64,000 bases of DNA from Ovis canadensis (GCF_042477335.2 NC_091262.1:68992001-69056000), one strand, 5' to 3'; numbered from the stretch's first letter, positions 47,969-60,309 are shown. The notes: generated by a model from the letters alone, not told the origin. A program made the numbers and translations.

Positions 47969-48384
47969 AAGTGAAAGCTCAGAGTGGTGACTACCAGGGA
48001 ACTCCCTAAAGTTGATTTTTAAATCTAACTTCAACAACAAAACATTGACCTAGCCCTCTCCTCAGGCTCTCTGCTTCTCTGGGTAACAATTTCCTAATCT
48101 GATAAACAGTTGTGGCAGTGGGTAGAGCTGGTTTCCCAGGGTCCTTTAGATTCTCAGATGATATCTGTGGCCTTTTGTTGGATTTTCCTGGATTTAAACT
48201 CAAAGGAGTGATTATAATGGTTAAAATGTCCAAAGAGGAGAGAAGAAGCAATGCTGTAAGAGGCAACTAGGGAAGACATTTGAGGAAGAGAGAAGGGAGG
48301 TGGGGATCTAACAGTGTGTCAGGATCTCTGTATGTTACTTAATCCCTACAGTAACTTTTTAGAGTGAGTATCACTATCCACATT

Positions 48385-48490
48385 TTTCATTTATTCATTC
48401 AACAAATATTTACTGAGCATTTACTTTGTCCCTGATGCTGTACTAGATCCTTGGGATACATCAATGAACAGATTCTTGTTTGGGGAGAGC
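48385..48490 (+). mobile_element. L2 fragment
   Basis: 'tcattcaacaaatatttact', then 'gatgctgtactagatccttg' and 'catcaatgaacag' is the L2 3' signature. Confidence 0.65.
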
Positions 48491-48650
48491 TTATATCCTA
48501 GAAGGGAAGGAGACACTAGATATGCATCAAAGAAATAAACATAAGAAATAAGGTGAATATTAGAAAAAAAGATAAATAAAAAAATTTTTTAATTTTTAAG
48601 TAAAAACAAAACAAAAATATAGTATATGTTAAAAGGTAATAAGAGCTATA

Positions 48651-48690
48651 GTAAAAAAAAAAGAAAGAAAAGAGAAAGAGAGAGAGCAAG
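48651..48690. repeat. A/G-rich simple repeat
   Basis: A run of A followed by (AAAG)n and (AG)n: a purine microsatellite. Confidence 0.85.
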
Positions 48691-48810
48691 GTAAAAGGTA
48701 GAAGGTTTAGAAATGGAGGAGGAAGAAGAGGAGGGTAGAGAGGGCTGACTGTATATTAAGTAAGATGATTCAAGAAGGCCTTCTGGAGAAAAGGAAATTT
48801 GAGCAATGTC

Positions 48811-48940
48811 TTTTTTTTTTTCTAATGGCCATGCTGCGTGGCTTGCAGAATCTTAGTTCCGCAACCAGGTTTTGAACCCAGGCCCTCCCTCAGCAGTGAA
48901 ACCACTGAGTCCTAACCACTGGATCACTAAGGAATTCACT
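48811..48940 (-). mobile_element. CHR-type SINE
   Basis: T-run at 48812-48821, 'taatggccatgctgcgtggc', right end 'ccactggatcactaaggaat'. Confidence 0.7.
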
Positions 48941-49736
48941 CCCCACACAGGCACCTTTTTTTCTAGTGGGAGCAATGTCTTAAAGGAAGTGAGGGGACTG
49001 GCCAAGCTACACAGTTGGAGGAACTGTTTTCTAGGCATAGGAACTAACTAGCCTGTGCAAACTCTGTAAGTCAGGAGTATGCGTGGATACTGTGGGGAAT
49101 AGCCGAGGCCAGTGTAACAGGAACAAGGTAACTGAGGAAGACAGTAGCGAGAGATGAAGTCAGGAAGGTAAGAAGCAGGGGTAGGTCCTTGTGGGCCACT
49201 GTAAGGACTTTGGCTTTTACTTGGAGTGAAATGAGGAGTCAAAGTAGGGTTTTGAACAGAGGAATCACATGAAGTCACTTCTATTTTTAAAGCCTCACTG
49301 TGGCTGCTGTTAAGAATAGACTGTAGGGGACAAGGACAAAAGCAGTATGACCTGTTAGGAGACTATTGCAGTAATCCAAGCTAGAGATGGTGGCAAATTG
49401 CACCAGGACCAGAGGTGGGAGAAGGGATAGGGTTCTGGACATACTGAGGGTAGAGCCGACAGGATTCCCTGAAGGATTGAATGTGATGCATGTGATAGAG
49501 AAATGGCATCAAGAATAACGGGGATTTTTGGCTAGAACAACTAGAAGGATGAAATTGTCATCAAATGAGGTAGGAAACATTGCTGGTGGAATAGGGTTAG
49601 TTCTGAACACTTTGAGTTTGTTAGAATCCACATGGGGGTGTGGAGCATGAAGTTGTATAGATAAGTTTGGAGATGGTGAGGAATGACTGGGCTAGAAATG
49701 TAAACTTGGTAGCATTAAACAGATAAATGCTATTCA

Positions 49737-49968
49737 GTTCAGTTCAGTTCAGTTGCTCAGTCGTGTCCGACTCTTTGCGACCCCATGAATCGCAGCACAC
49801 CAGGCCTCCCTGTCCATCACCAACTCCCGGAGTTCACTCAGACTAGCGTCCATCGAGTCAGTGATGCTATCCAGCCATCTCATCCTCTGTCGTCCCCTTC
49901 TTCTCCTGCCCCCAATCCCTCCCAGCATCAAAGTCTTTTCCAATGAGTCAACTCTTCGCATGAGGCGG
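49737..49968 (-). mobile_element. BovB LINE 3' fragment abutting a mariner
   Basis: The BovB 3' end, (agttc)n then 'gttgctcagtcgtgtccgac', reads on the minus strand. It stops at 'catgaggcgg', exactly where the mariner terminal repeat begins. Confidence 0.88.
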
Positions 49969-50893
49969 TTAGGTTGGTGTAAAAGTAATTGCAGTTTTGC
50001 ATTGTTGAACTTCACCATTTGACATTGGAACCACCAATTGAGAGACTCACTGAAGCTGATCCTCTTACAACTACACGAGAGGTCGCTCAAGAACTCACTG
50101 TCGACCATTCTACAGTCATTTGGCATTTGAAACAAACTGGAAAGGTGAAAAAGCTCGATAAATGTGTGCCTCATGAGCTGACAGAAAATTAAAAAATCAT
50201 CATTTTGAAGTGTCATCTTCTCTTATTCTATTCAACAACAACGAACCATTTCTTGATCGGATTGTGATGTGCAACGAAAAATGGATTGTATACGACAAAC
50301 AACAACTGGCAATGGCCAACTCAGTGGTCGGACCTAGAAGAAGCTCCAAAGCACTTCCCAAAGCCAAACTGGCACCAAAAAAAGGTCATGGTCATTGTTT
50401 AGTGGTCTGCTGCCAGCCTGATTCACTAGAGCTTTCTGAATCCCAGCAAAACTTACATCTGTAAAGTATGTTCAGCAAATCGATGAGATGCACCAAAAAC
50501 TGCCACACACTGCAGCTGGCATTGGTCAACAGAAAGGGCCCAGTTCTCCTCCACAGCAGTGCCGGACCACATGGCTCACACGCTTCCAAAGCTGAACAAA
50601 TTGAGGTTCAAAGTTTTGCCTCATCCGCCATATTCAACTGACAACTACCACAGCTTTTTTGCAGGGAAAATGCTTCCACAACCAGCAAGGAGGCAGAAAA
50701 TGCTTTCCTAAAGTTCCTCAAATCCTGAAGCACATATCTTTATGCTACAGGGATAAACCAACTTATTTTTCATTGGCAAAAATGTGTTGATTGTAATGGT
50801 TCCTATTTTGATTACTAAAGATGTGTTTGGAGCCTAGTTACAATGATTTAAAATTCACAATTGAAAACCACAATTACATTTTCACCAACCTAA
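49969..50893 (+). mobile_element. Mariner transposon (Hsmar1-like), dead
   Basis: Terminal inverted repeats begin 'ttaggttggtgtaaaagtaa' on the left and end 'ttttcaccaacctaa' on the right, with about 24 of 30 positions matching. The interior is a mariner transposase relic: a helix-turn-helix segment near 50040-50160 (…[19 protein letters not shown]…) and catalytic-domain text near 50210-50600. Stops and frameshifts break the frame, and the region that should hold the conserved HDNARPH-type motif is degraded. At 925 bp it is shorter than full-length Hsmar1 (about 1.3 kb). The right flank keeps a TA; the left TA is lost to the BovB junction. Confidence 0.9.
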
Positions 50894-51114
50894 TATTTAA
50901 AACCATAGGACAGGATTACTCATCCAAGAAGACAGATGAGACTAAAGGACAACACCCTAGGGTACTCCAATCTCTAGAAATAAGTCAGGGGGAAGAAAAG
51001 TAAAGGCGATAGAAAGGCAGGGAGAAAGGAGGGAAAAGAGAGTGTGATGTTCTGAAAGCCAAGGGAAAACCATGTTTCAAAGAAAAGAGAACTGTGTCAA
51101 ATTCCATAGATAGG

Positions 51115-51275
51115 GACTTCCCTGGTGGTCCAGTGGCGAAGACTCCGAATTCCCAGTGCAAGGGGCCCCAGGTTGATCCCTGGCCAGGGAACTAGATCCT
51201 ACATGCCATAACTAAAGATCCCAAGTGCTACAACTAAGACCTGGTGTGGCCAAATAAATAAGAAATAAATTTTTT
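51115..51275 (+). mobile_element. CHR-type SINE
   Basis: 'gggacttccctggtggtcca' head, 'ccaggttgatccctggccag' B box and an A/T-rich tail. Confidence 0.82.
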
Positions 51276-51921
51276 AGAATGCTACAGACAGGCCAAGTAA
51301 AATGAAGATTAAGAAATGACCATTGTGATGAAAATATTTTAAAACTGATAGTAGCGGTGGGTGCACACATCTGTGGATTATACTAAAACCCATAAAATTG
51401 CACGTACACTTCAAATGGGTTAACTGTATGATATGTGAATTATATTTCAACCATTACAGAAGAAACAAAGAATTGATCACTGGGTTTAACAATGTGGATT
51501 CATTGGTAACCTTCATAAGAGCAGTTCTGGTGAAGTGGTAAGGTGAAAGCCTGATTGGAGAAGGTTTAAAGAGAATGGTAGATAAGGCATTTACAGAGGA
51601 TATAAGGAACTTAAGCTTTGCTAAATATAGAGCAAAGAAATAGGGAGTCAATTGTTAGGGGAAATAGGATCAAGAGAAAGGTTTATGGTGGGAGAAAGTG
51701 CATATTTTTATGCTGGTGGGAATTATTTGGGGAATATTCCCCAAACTTTGAAGATGTAGGAAAGAGAAGAGGGTTGATGAAGTGGGGTTCTTGAGTAGAA
51801 TAGAGGTGTGGGATCTATTCAGGATTGGCTTTCCAAAGGAGCATGGATGGGTCATCTATAGGAGAGGGCCACATGGACAGAGAAGGTAGGTGCAGGTACA
51901 AAAGATGGGTAGAGGTCTGGA

Positions 51922-52210
51922 TTTCTCTGGTGGCACAGTGGATAAACATCTGCCTGCCAATGCAGGGAACATGGGTTCAGTCCCTGGTCTGGGAAGATTT
52001 CATGTCCCATGGGGCAACTACTGAGCCTGTGTGCTACAACTATTGAAGCTCAAGTTCCTAGAGCCTGTGCTCTTGCAACAAGAGAAGCCACTGCAATGAG
52101 AGGCCCAAGCACCACCACGAAGAGTAGCCCCTGCTCACTGCAATTAGAGAAAGCCCGTGCAAAGCAACTAAGACCCAGTGCAGGCAAATATTAAAATAAT
52201 AAATAAAATT
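51922..52210 (+). mobile_element. CHR-type SINE, long subtype
   Basis: 'gatttctctggtggcacagt' head, 'tgcaatgagaggcccaagca' and an (AAAT)n-like tail. Confidence 0.75.
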
Positions 52211-52541
52211 ATAAACAAAAAGGACTGGTGGGTGTGGAGAAAGTCTAGGGGAGTGCTCTTCTGATTGCTTCCGTCTTCTCTATGAAGCAGGAAGCAACTG
52301 AGAAAGAGTATGAGGATGAAGCAATAGGAGTTGAGGGAGAAAAAGGGTGTGAAATAATTGCCTAGAAGGGTGAGTGAGTTAGGAATGTGCCCAATACTAA
52401 GGACTGAAAAGAAAACTGAAGTTTAGAGACGCTTACCCAGGGTCACAGAGCAGAGGTTCTAAAACTGTGTCTGCAGACCACAGAACTTAGGAATTCTGTG
52501 AACTTGGAAAGGGGACAATTACACCCTTTATTTTCACTAAG

Positions 52542-52793
52542 GCAATGGCACCCCACTCCAGTACTCCTGCCTGGAAAATCCCACGGACAGAGGAGCCTGG
52601 TAGGCTGCAGTCCATGGGGTCGCTCTGAGCGACTTCACTTTCACTTTTCACTTTCATGCATTGGAGAAGGAAATGGCAACCCACTCCAGTGTTCTTCCCT
52701 GGAGAATCCCAGGGACTGGAGAGCCTGATGGGCTGCCGTCTCTGGGGTCACACAGAGTCGGACACGACTGAAGTGACTTAGCAGCAGCAGCAA
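52542..52793 (+). mobile_element. Bov-A2 dimeric SINE
   Basis: Two monomers from 'aaggcaatggcaccccactc' and 'ggagaaggaaatggcaaccc', with a (CAG)n end. Confidence 0.92.
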
Positions 52794-53108
52794 CCCTAAT
52801 AAAATGTAACATTTCTTTCAGTTATGAATGTAGGCACACACCACTTGTACTGGCAGTAATGATGTTCTCACAAAGAGAAATGAGAAGTATTTTCATTTCA
52901 TATCACATTTGTTGGAGTGATATCTAAACCCCATTTGCGCTCATCACCACTTTATAATTACAATTGTTATTACCATTACAATTCTTATTGCCTCGATCTT
53001 TTATATTATGCATTGATAAAAATGCAGTTACTATACCAGAAGCATGTTAATATTTTGATAACTATATATGAATATAATCAATTATAACATTTATGATCCC
53101 ATGTAGTC

Positions 53109-53875
53109 TTCATTTTTTATTTTAATTATGGCAAAATACACATAATAAAATGTACCATCTTCCCCATTTTTAAATGTACAGCTCAGTAGTGTTAATAGTA
53201 CAGTAGTGTTAGTAGTAGGGGTTCCTAAGTGGCTCAGTGGTAAAGAAACTACATGTCAATACAGGAGACCCTGGAGACACAGGTTTGATCCCTGGGTCAG
53301 GAAGATCCCCTGGAGGAGGAAATGGCAACCCACTCCAGTATTTTTGACTGGAGTATCCTATGGACAGAGGAGCCTGGCAAGGTATACGGTCCATGAGGTT
53401 GCAAAGAGTTGGACATGACTTAGCAACTGAGCGCACACACCGTGTTAGTTGTACAGAGCTTGCACGTTGCTGTGCAACCAATCTTCAGAACTCTTTTCAC
53501 CTTGTAAAACTGAAACTCTGTACTTGTTAAACAAGAACTCTTCATTTCCCCCTCCTCCCAGTTCCCACCAACAGAAAGTCCCTTCTCCTTCCTGTTTCAC
53601 TGAATGTGACTACTCTAGATACCTCATAAGTGCAGTCATATAGTATTTGTCTTTTTGTGACTGGCTTATTTCACTTTGCATACTGTCTTCGAGGCTCATC
53701 CATGTTGTAGCATCTGTCAGGATTTCCTTCCTTTTTAAGGCTGAATATGATTCCATTGTATGTATATCCTACATTTTCTATGACCATTAATCTGTCAATA
53801 GACATCTGGGTTGCTTCTTATTGTTTGGCTATTGTGAATAATGCTGCTATGAATATGGATGTACTGATACCTTGG
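53109..53875 (-). mobile_element. Old L1 (L1M-type) split by a SINE
   Basis: Left part 53109-53217 ('cataataaaatgtaccatct'), right part 53443-53875 ('aaactgaaactctgtacttg', 'gctattgtgaataatgctgc'). The two halves join across the Bov-tA insertion. Confidence 0.75.
53218..53442 (+). mobile_element. Bov-tA SINE
   Basis: Head 'ggttcctaagtggctcagtg', B box 'aggtttgatccctgggtc'. It is inserted in the L1M between 'gtgttagtagta' and 'gtgttagttgta'. Confidence 0.88.
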
Positions 53876-53884
53876 GTGTATTTT

Positions 53885-54163
53885 TAAAAATATTTATTTT
53901 ACTTTTGGCTGTGCTGCATCTTCATTGCTGCCCTTGGGCTTCCTCTAGTTGTGAAGAGTGGGGGCTTCTCTTTAGTTGTGCGTGGGCTTCTGGTTGGGAT
54001 GGCTCTTCTTGTTGCAGATCACAGGCTCTAGGGTGCTCAGTAGTTGCGGAGCACAGCTTTAGTTGCTCCACAGCATGTGGAATCTTCTTGGAGCAGGTAT
54101 TGAACCCATGTCCCCACCATTGGCAGGTGGATTCTTAACTACTGGACCAGCATGGAAGTCCCC
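53885..54163 (-). mobile_element. CHR-type SINE, long subtype
   Basis: 'atatttattttacttttggc' on the left and 'actactggaccagcatggaa' on the right. Confidence 0.7.
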
Positions 54164-54599
54164 CATTGGTGTATTTTAAACCTTTTTTTAGAAGGGATCT
54201 TTAAACTTCACCAGACTGCTTTTTTGCCTACTTTTCTGGACTATTTCTTCAACTTTTATCTTCCAACTCTTCTTCATATTTTTAATTTCCAAGAGCTGTT
54301 TATTCTCATGTTTTTTTTTTTTTTTCCTAGCTCCCCTGTTTTTGTTCAATATCCTCTTCACTTCTAAGGATACTAATTATAGTCCCCTCCCCCCACCCCT
54401 TTTTTTTTGTTCCTGGAATTGTTTTTAATCCTCTGAGAGCTTACTTTCTGTTTCTGTTTTGCTTTGACCTATTTTTATGTTGAGTGTTTTTTCTTCAGTG
54501 CTTGCTGATCCTCATCTCTCCAAGGCACTAAAATCTAACTAGAAGTTTAGTATGCATGGAGAGGACTGGTTGCACTTTACAATAAATTTACTGGATCAT

Positions 54600-54720
54600 T
54601 TCATTATGTGATCCCTCCAATTAATTTAGTTATTCAAGCTTTTCCCCATCTCAGGGCCTTGGCATATGCTATTTCTATTGTTTGTATATTGCTTAAAAAG
54701 TATTTGGAGGAAGTAACAGA
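54600..54720 (-). mobile_element. L2-like fragment
   Basis: 'ccatctcagggccttggcat' followed by 'tgctatttctattgtttg' is a decayed antisense L2 motif. Confidence 0.45.
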
Positions 54721-55047
54721 AATCCGACTCAAGACACTTTACTCAAAAAACAAATACAGTGGTTTTCATAGCAGGAAGCTCAGGGAGAGAACAAATGTTA
54801 CAGTTGATTTATTCAGTGGCCCAAGAGCATCATCAAGGACCCAATTTCCTTCTGCCACTCACTTTGCTTCAACTTAAGGATTGTGCTTCAAAGTCAAAGA
54901 AGCCAAAAGCAGTTAAGGCCTCTGTGAATGAATCCTTATTCAAGTCAATGAGAAAGAGCTCCACAGTGGAAAAAAAGTCCCTCCCTTTGGTCTTGTTACC
55001 AAAAACTAGGCCTCTCTGTACACTGGTGGCAAATCAGATCCTTGAGA

Positions 55048-55262
55048 CAGGGTTTCCCTCATGGTTCAGTGGTAAAAAAAATTCCTCTGCAACGCAGGAG
55101 ATGCTAGGTCAGGAAGATCCTTTGGAGAAAGAAATGGCAACCCACTCCAGTAATCTTGCCTGGGAAATCCTATGGGCAGAGGAGCCTGGCAGGCTACAAG
55201 GGGTTGCAAAAGAGTCACACATGACTGAGCGACTTAAAAAACAGCAACAACAACAAAAACAA
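55048..55262 (+). mobile_element. Bov-tA SINE
   Basis: Head 'gggtttccctcatggttcag', BovA body 'tggagaaagaaatggcaacc' and an (AAC)n-like tail. Confidence 0.88.
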
Positions 55263-55514
55263 ATCTTGGAGACAGAGTTTTGGGGTTGATTTTGTAGATC
55301 TTTTTTTTTTCTTCTCTTGTATTTCTTGACTATATAAGTCCCTTTAACAGGACACAGAGTTTTGGATGAAGCAGAAAAGGATAGCATTATTGATGCACTG
55401 GGCTTCTCTCTTGAAAAACTATCTCCACCCCAGAGAAGTTGGGGTCTGACAAGATTAGGGTGTGAGCAGGGCTTGCACGCCTTTAATATCCTCTCAGGTG
55501 GTTGATCTCCTAAT

Positions 55515-55778
55515 CTTTTTAAAAACATCTTATTTATTGTTGACTGTGCTGGGTCTTCATTACTGGGTGGGCTTTTCTCTAGTGAGGCAGCTCTAGGGGC
55601 TAGTTTCAGCAGGTGGACTCAATAGTTGCAACTCCCAGGCTCTGGAGCACAGGCTCAATAGTTGTGGTGAACTAGTTGCTCCGAGGCATGTGGGATCTTC
55701 CTGGATCAGGGATTGAACCTGTGTCTCCTGCATCGGCATGTGGGTTCTTTTAACACTGAGCCACCAGGGAAGCCCCTC
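55515..55778 (-). mobile_element. CHR-type SINE, long subtype
   Basis: 'ttatttattgttgactgtgc' to 'gagccaccagggaagcccc'. Confidence 0.72.
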
Positions 55779-56235
55779 AATCTCCTGGTTTCTTGGCTTC
55801 TCCTCCCTCAATTATCAAGTGTTCCAAACACGGAGGCTGGAGTCTTGCCTACAAGAATTGGGGGACAGAAAGGCTTCCATCTTTGGGAACCCCAGAGGGC
55901 TCTGCTAAACCTAGCAGATCACTTCACTCTGATCAGACCTATTTAGGGAACATGCTAACTCCTGAACCAATAACTGTCACCAGATGAATACCATGTGGGG
56001 TTTAGGGAGGGATTCCTGAGCTAATCAAAGCTAAGAGTGACTAATTTACTTTGATTGACCTAGTGATTCAGTTCCATCCTTGGAAATTAGGGAGGAAGGA
56101 AAGAAGTTCCTAAAACTATTGCTCTTCCTTGTTAAAGGGGATGTGTTAGAAATGTTAGGGATTCAGCTGCATGGCTGGAACCCTCTCCTACTTTCCCTAC
56201 AACTGGCTCCAGGCCTCAGTTTAAAAGTGACCACA

Positions 56236-56362
56236 GGGAATTCCTTGGTGGTTCAGTGGTTAGGACTCCACGCTCATGAGGCCCCAGGTTTGATCCCTGG
56301 TTGGGAAACTAAGCTGTCATAAGCTGCGTGGCACAGCCAAAAAAAAAAACAAAAAAACAAAA
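56236..56362 (+). mobile_element. CHR-type SINE
   Basis: 'gggaattccttggtggttca' head, 'aggtttgatccctggttggg' B box and A-rich tail. Confidence 0.8.
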
Positions 56363-56502
56363 CATCAACACAGAAGTGGGTTTTTCCCATTATTCTTCAT
56401 CCTTACACTTTTGTTTCTCTTTTAACACCTAAAGTAAGCTATAATTTCATATTCTTTGGTTTGGCTACTTGTAAACTGTTAAGTCTTCTCCACTAAAGTG
56501 TT

Positions 56503-56645
56503 GGGCTACCCTGCTGGCTCAGACGGTAAAGAACCTGCCTGCAATGCAGGAGACCTGCGTTTGATCCCTGAGTCGGGAAGATCTGGAGAAGGGAAATGGC
56601 TACCCACTCCAGTATTCTTGCTTGGAGAATTCCATGAAGAATATG
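56503..56645 (+). mobile_element. Bov-tA SINE, 3'-truncated
   Basis: 'ggctaccctgctggctcaga' head and 'aatgcaggagacctgcgttt'. The body stops after 'gagaattccatga', so the usual 3' third is missing. Confidence 0.85.
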
Positions 56646-56703
56646 AATGAATCCAGGAATCGATAGTATCTTCCTCTCTAACTGAATCTCCAAATATATA
56701 TAT

Positions 56704-56885
56704 ATAAATATTTCCTTTTATTTATTCATTTGGCTCCAACGGGTCTTAGTTGTGGCACATAGGATCCTCGATCTTCATTGTGGCACGTGGGATCTTCAGG
56801 TATGTCACGCAAACTCTTAGTTGCGGCATGTAGGATCTAGGTGGTGAGTTCAGAGTCTTAGCCTCTTGGATCACCAGGGCAATTT
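56704..56885 (-). mobile_element. CHR-type SINE
   Basis: 'ttttatttattcatttggct' on the left, right end 'cttggatcaccagggcaat', with several 'gtgggatctt' blocks. Confidence 0.68.
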
Positions 56886-57367
56886 CTCCAAAAATATATT
56901 CTGAAGCTGCACACTGTTGCCATTTCTGCTGACACCATTTCAGCCCAAGTGACTATCTCCTGTGCCCTGAGGTAATAGACATCTTTTTATCTGTCTAGCA
57001 TCCTCCTTTTCTGGGGAGGAAACTCTCTTTCTTTGATAAACCTGTTCCTTCCCCATACTAACCAAATGATTAGCAGAACCAAATGGTTCTGCTGGGGGCT
57101 GCTCTCATTATATTCTGCTTCACAACCACCTCCCCACCACAAAGGTGGGCACCTAAACCATCAGAGCTCTGACTTGGGTTTTAAACACTGAATTTAAGGA
57201 AGAGACTCAGAACTTCTCTCTTGGACATGGTGTGAAATTTGAGGGTAGGGACCATTTGTAGCCATTTGCTATCATGTCAAGGGATCTGGACCTGAGAAAA
57301 CAGAGGAAAAATAAGAGAAAGGGAGGCATCCCCCGTTATTGGTTTTCGTTTCCGCTACAATCATTCA

Positions 57368-58904
57368 TGGGATTCCAATTGAGCTATTCCAAATCCTGAA
57401 AGGTGATGCTGTGAAAGTGCTGCACTCAATATGCCAGCAAATTTGGAAAACTCAGCAGTGGCCACAGGACTGGAAAAGGTCAGTTTTCATTCCAGTTCCA
57501 AAGAAAGGCAATGCCAAAGAATGCTCAAACTACCGCACAATTGCACTCATCTCACACGCTAGTAAAGTAATGCTCAAAATTCTCCAAAGAAAGGCAACAC
57601 CAAAGAATGCTCAAACTACTGCACAATTGCACTCATCTCACATGCTAGTAAAGTAATGCTCAAAATTCTCCAAGCCAGGCTTCAGCAATACATGAACCGT
57701 GAACTTCCAGATGTTCAAGCTGGTTTTAGAATAGGCAGAGGAGCCAGAGATCAAATTGCCAACATTCGCTGAATCATTGAAAAAGCAAGAGAGTTCCAGA
57801 AAAACATCTATTTCTGTTTTATTGACTATGCCAAAGCCTTTGACTGTGTGGATCACAATAAACTGTGGAAAATTCTGAAAGAGATGGGAATACCAGACCA
57901 TCTGACTTGCCTCTTGAGAAACCTATATGCAGGTCAGGAAGCAACAGTTAGAACTGGACATGGAACAACAGACTGGTTCCAAATAGGAAAAGGAGTATGT
58001 CAAGGCTGTATATTGTCACCCTGCTTATTTAACTTATATACAGAGTAGATCATGAGAAACGCTGGGCTGGAAGAAGCACAAGCTGGAATCAAGATTGTCG
58101 GGAGAAATATCAATAACCTCAGATATGCAGATGACACCACCCTTATGGCAGAAAGTGAAGAAGAACTAAAAAGCCTCTTGATGAAAGTGAAAGAGGAGGG
58201 TGAAAAAGTTGGCTTAAAGCTCAACATTCAGAAAACGAAGATCATGGCATCTGGTCCCATCACTTCATGGGAAATAGATGGGGAAATAGTGGAAACAGTG
58301 CCAGACTTTATTTTTTTGGGCTCGAAAATCACTGCAGATGGTGGTTGCAGCCATAAAATAAAAAGACGCTTACTCCTTGGAAGGAAAGTTATGACCAACC
58401 CAGACAGCATATTCAAAAGCAGAGACATTACTTTGCCAACAAAGGTCCGTCTAGTCAAGGCTATGGTTTTTCCAGTGGTCATGTATGGATGTGAGAGTTG
58501 GACTGTGAAGAAGGCTGAGTGCCAAAGAATTGATGCTTTTGAACTGTGGTGTTGGAGAAGACTCTTGAGAGTCCCATGGACTGCAAGGAGATCCAACCAG
58601 TCTATTCTGAAGGAGATAAGTCCTGGGTGTTCATTGGAAGCACTGATGCTAAAGCTGAAACTCCAATACTTTGGCCACCTCATGTGAAGAGTTGACTCAC
58701 TGGAAAAGACTCTGATGCTGGGAGGGATTGGGGGCAGGAGGAGAAGGAGACAACAGAGGATGAGATGGCTGGATGGCATCACCGACTTGATGGACATGAG
58801 TTTGAGTAAACTCTGGGAGTCGGTGATGGACAGGGAGGCCTGGCGTGCTGCGATTCATGGGGTCGCAGAGTCGGACACGACTGAGAGACTGAACTGACTG
58901 ACTG
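57368..58904 (+). mobile_element. BovB (RTE) LINE, 5'-truncated, with reverse-transcriptase relic
   Basis: A 1.5-kb copy flanked by an 11-bp target-site duplication, 'acaatcattca' (57357-57367 and 58905-58915). It encodes reverse-transcriptase blocks including the catalytic YADD at about 58117-58136 and 'FDCVDH' near 57840, then the C-terminal region (58140-58687) and the BovB 3' end. The frame is disrupted by an 86-bp tandem duplication at 57500-57671 and by several stop codons, so it makes no functional enzyme. Confidence 0.93.
57500..57671. repeat. 86-bp tandem duplication inside BovB
   Basis: 57500-57585 and 57586-57671 match at about 82 of 86 bases. Because 86 is not a multiple of three, it shifts the reverse-transcriptase frame. 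Confidence 0.95.
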
Positions 58905-59129
58905 ACAATCATTCACATTGCAGCCCATGGCCTAGTTTGGTTATATAAACCAACAAATTCCCCTTCATTTCAATGATCTGTTACCGAATTAGGCCTAGCA
59001 TCCTGGATGTCTGTGAGAGTCTCCTGACTGGTCTTCCCATTTCCATTTATCTGTTCTAATCCACTTTTCTCCCACAGAGTGATCTCTTCAAAAAAAAAAA
59101 AAAATTACACCCTGATGAATATCAGGGGC

Positions 59130-59340
59130 TGGGTTAAACTCTCAGCCGCACCTTTTACTATCTGTGCTTCCTTGGGAAATTTATTTAACCTGACTGTGCC
59201 AAAATTTCTAAATCAGTAGAAAGGGGATCATGACACCTCAAAAGGTCATTGTAAGGCCCAAATAAAAAAAGTATACTTAATATACTTAATAAGCACTCAC
59301 TTAATGTTAGCTATTAGTGGTATTAGCAGTAGTGACAGAT
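59130..59340 (+). mobile_element. MIR SINE
   Basis: 'ctgtgcttccttgggaaatt' then 'tttctaaatcagtagaaagg' is a decayed MIR core. Confidence 0.5.
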
Positions 59341-59445
59341 CGTATAACTCCCCTGCCTACTTCCTGACCTAGTTTCATACCATGCTCACCAGGCATCAGT
59401 TGGCTTGTCTATTACTTGTCTATACTATCTATTACCTATGGACTA

Positions 59446-59650
59446 ACCCAGGTGGCATTAGTGGTAAAGAACCCACCTCCCAATGCAGGAGACACTGGGT
59501 TTACACAGGTTCGATTCCTGGGTTGGCATGCAACCTGATCCAGTATTCTTGTCTGGAGAATCCCATGGACAAAGAAGCCTTATGGGTTATGGTCCACAGG
59601 GTCGCAAAGAATTGAACACAACTGAAGCAACTTAGCATGCACACATGCAT
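59446..59650 (+). mobile_element. Bov-tA SINE
   Basis: Head 'aacccaggtggcattagtgg', 'caggttcgattcctgggttg' B box, then a shortened BovA body. Confidence 0.85.
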
Positions 59651-59766
59651 ACTTATATATGTATTATATATAGAGAGAGACCTTCTTCTTTATACTATAT
59701 GTTCCATGAGTCTGGTGATACATATGTTTTGTTCATTACTGTAAACCTAGTGACTAATACAATAGA

Positions 59767-60309
59767 TCTCTGGTTCCTCTGCCTTTTCTAAAACCAGATT
59801 GAACATCTGGAAGTTCATGGTTCACATATTGCTGAAGCCTGGCTTGGAGAATTTTGAGCATTACTTTACTAGCGTGTGAGATGAGTGCCATTGTGCGGTA
59901 GTTTGAGCATTCTTTGGCATTGCCTTTCTTTGGGATTGGAATGAAAACTGACCTTTTCCAGTCCTGTGGCCACTGCTGAGTTTTCCAAATTTGCTGGCAT
60001 ATTGAGTGCAGCACTTTCACAGCATCATCTTTTAGGATTTGAAATAGCTCAACTGGAATTCCATCACCTCCACTAGCTTTGTTCGTAGTGATCCTTTCTA
60101 AGGCCCACTTGACTTCACATTCCAGGATGTCTGGCTCTAGGTGAGTGATCACACAATCGTGATTATCTTGGTTGTGAAGATCTTTTTTGTACAGTTCTTC
60201 TGTGATTCTTGCCACCTCTTCTTAATATCTTCTGCTTCGCGTGCTGCAATTCATGGGGTCGCAAAGAGTCGGACACGACTGAGCAACTGAACTGAATTGA
60301 ACTGAACTG
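59767..60309. mobile_element. BovB LINE with inverted 5' segment (twin-primed)
   Basis: 59767-60230 is BovB reverse-transcriptase sequence on the minus strand. 60232-60309 is the BovB 3' end on the plus strand ('catggggtcgcaaagagtcg', then (ctgaa)n). A perfect 11-bp target-site duplication, 'aatacaataga', sits at 59756-59766 and 60310-60320, so both parts arrived in one event. Confidence 0.93.

Noticed and set aside
49989-50464. Open frames that look like a transposase gene
   Set aside because: Mariner transposase relic with stops, frameshifts and a degraded catalytic motif inside recognisable terminal repeats.
58052-58687. 211-codon open frame with a YADD motif
   Set aside because: It is the C-terminal part of the BovB reverse transcriptase in a truncated, frame-broken LINE with target-site duplications, so it is not a host gene.
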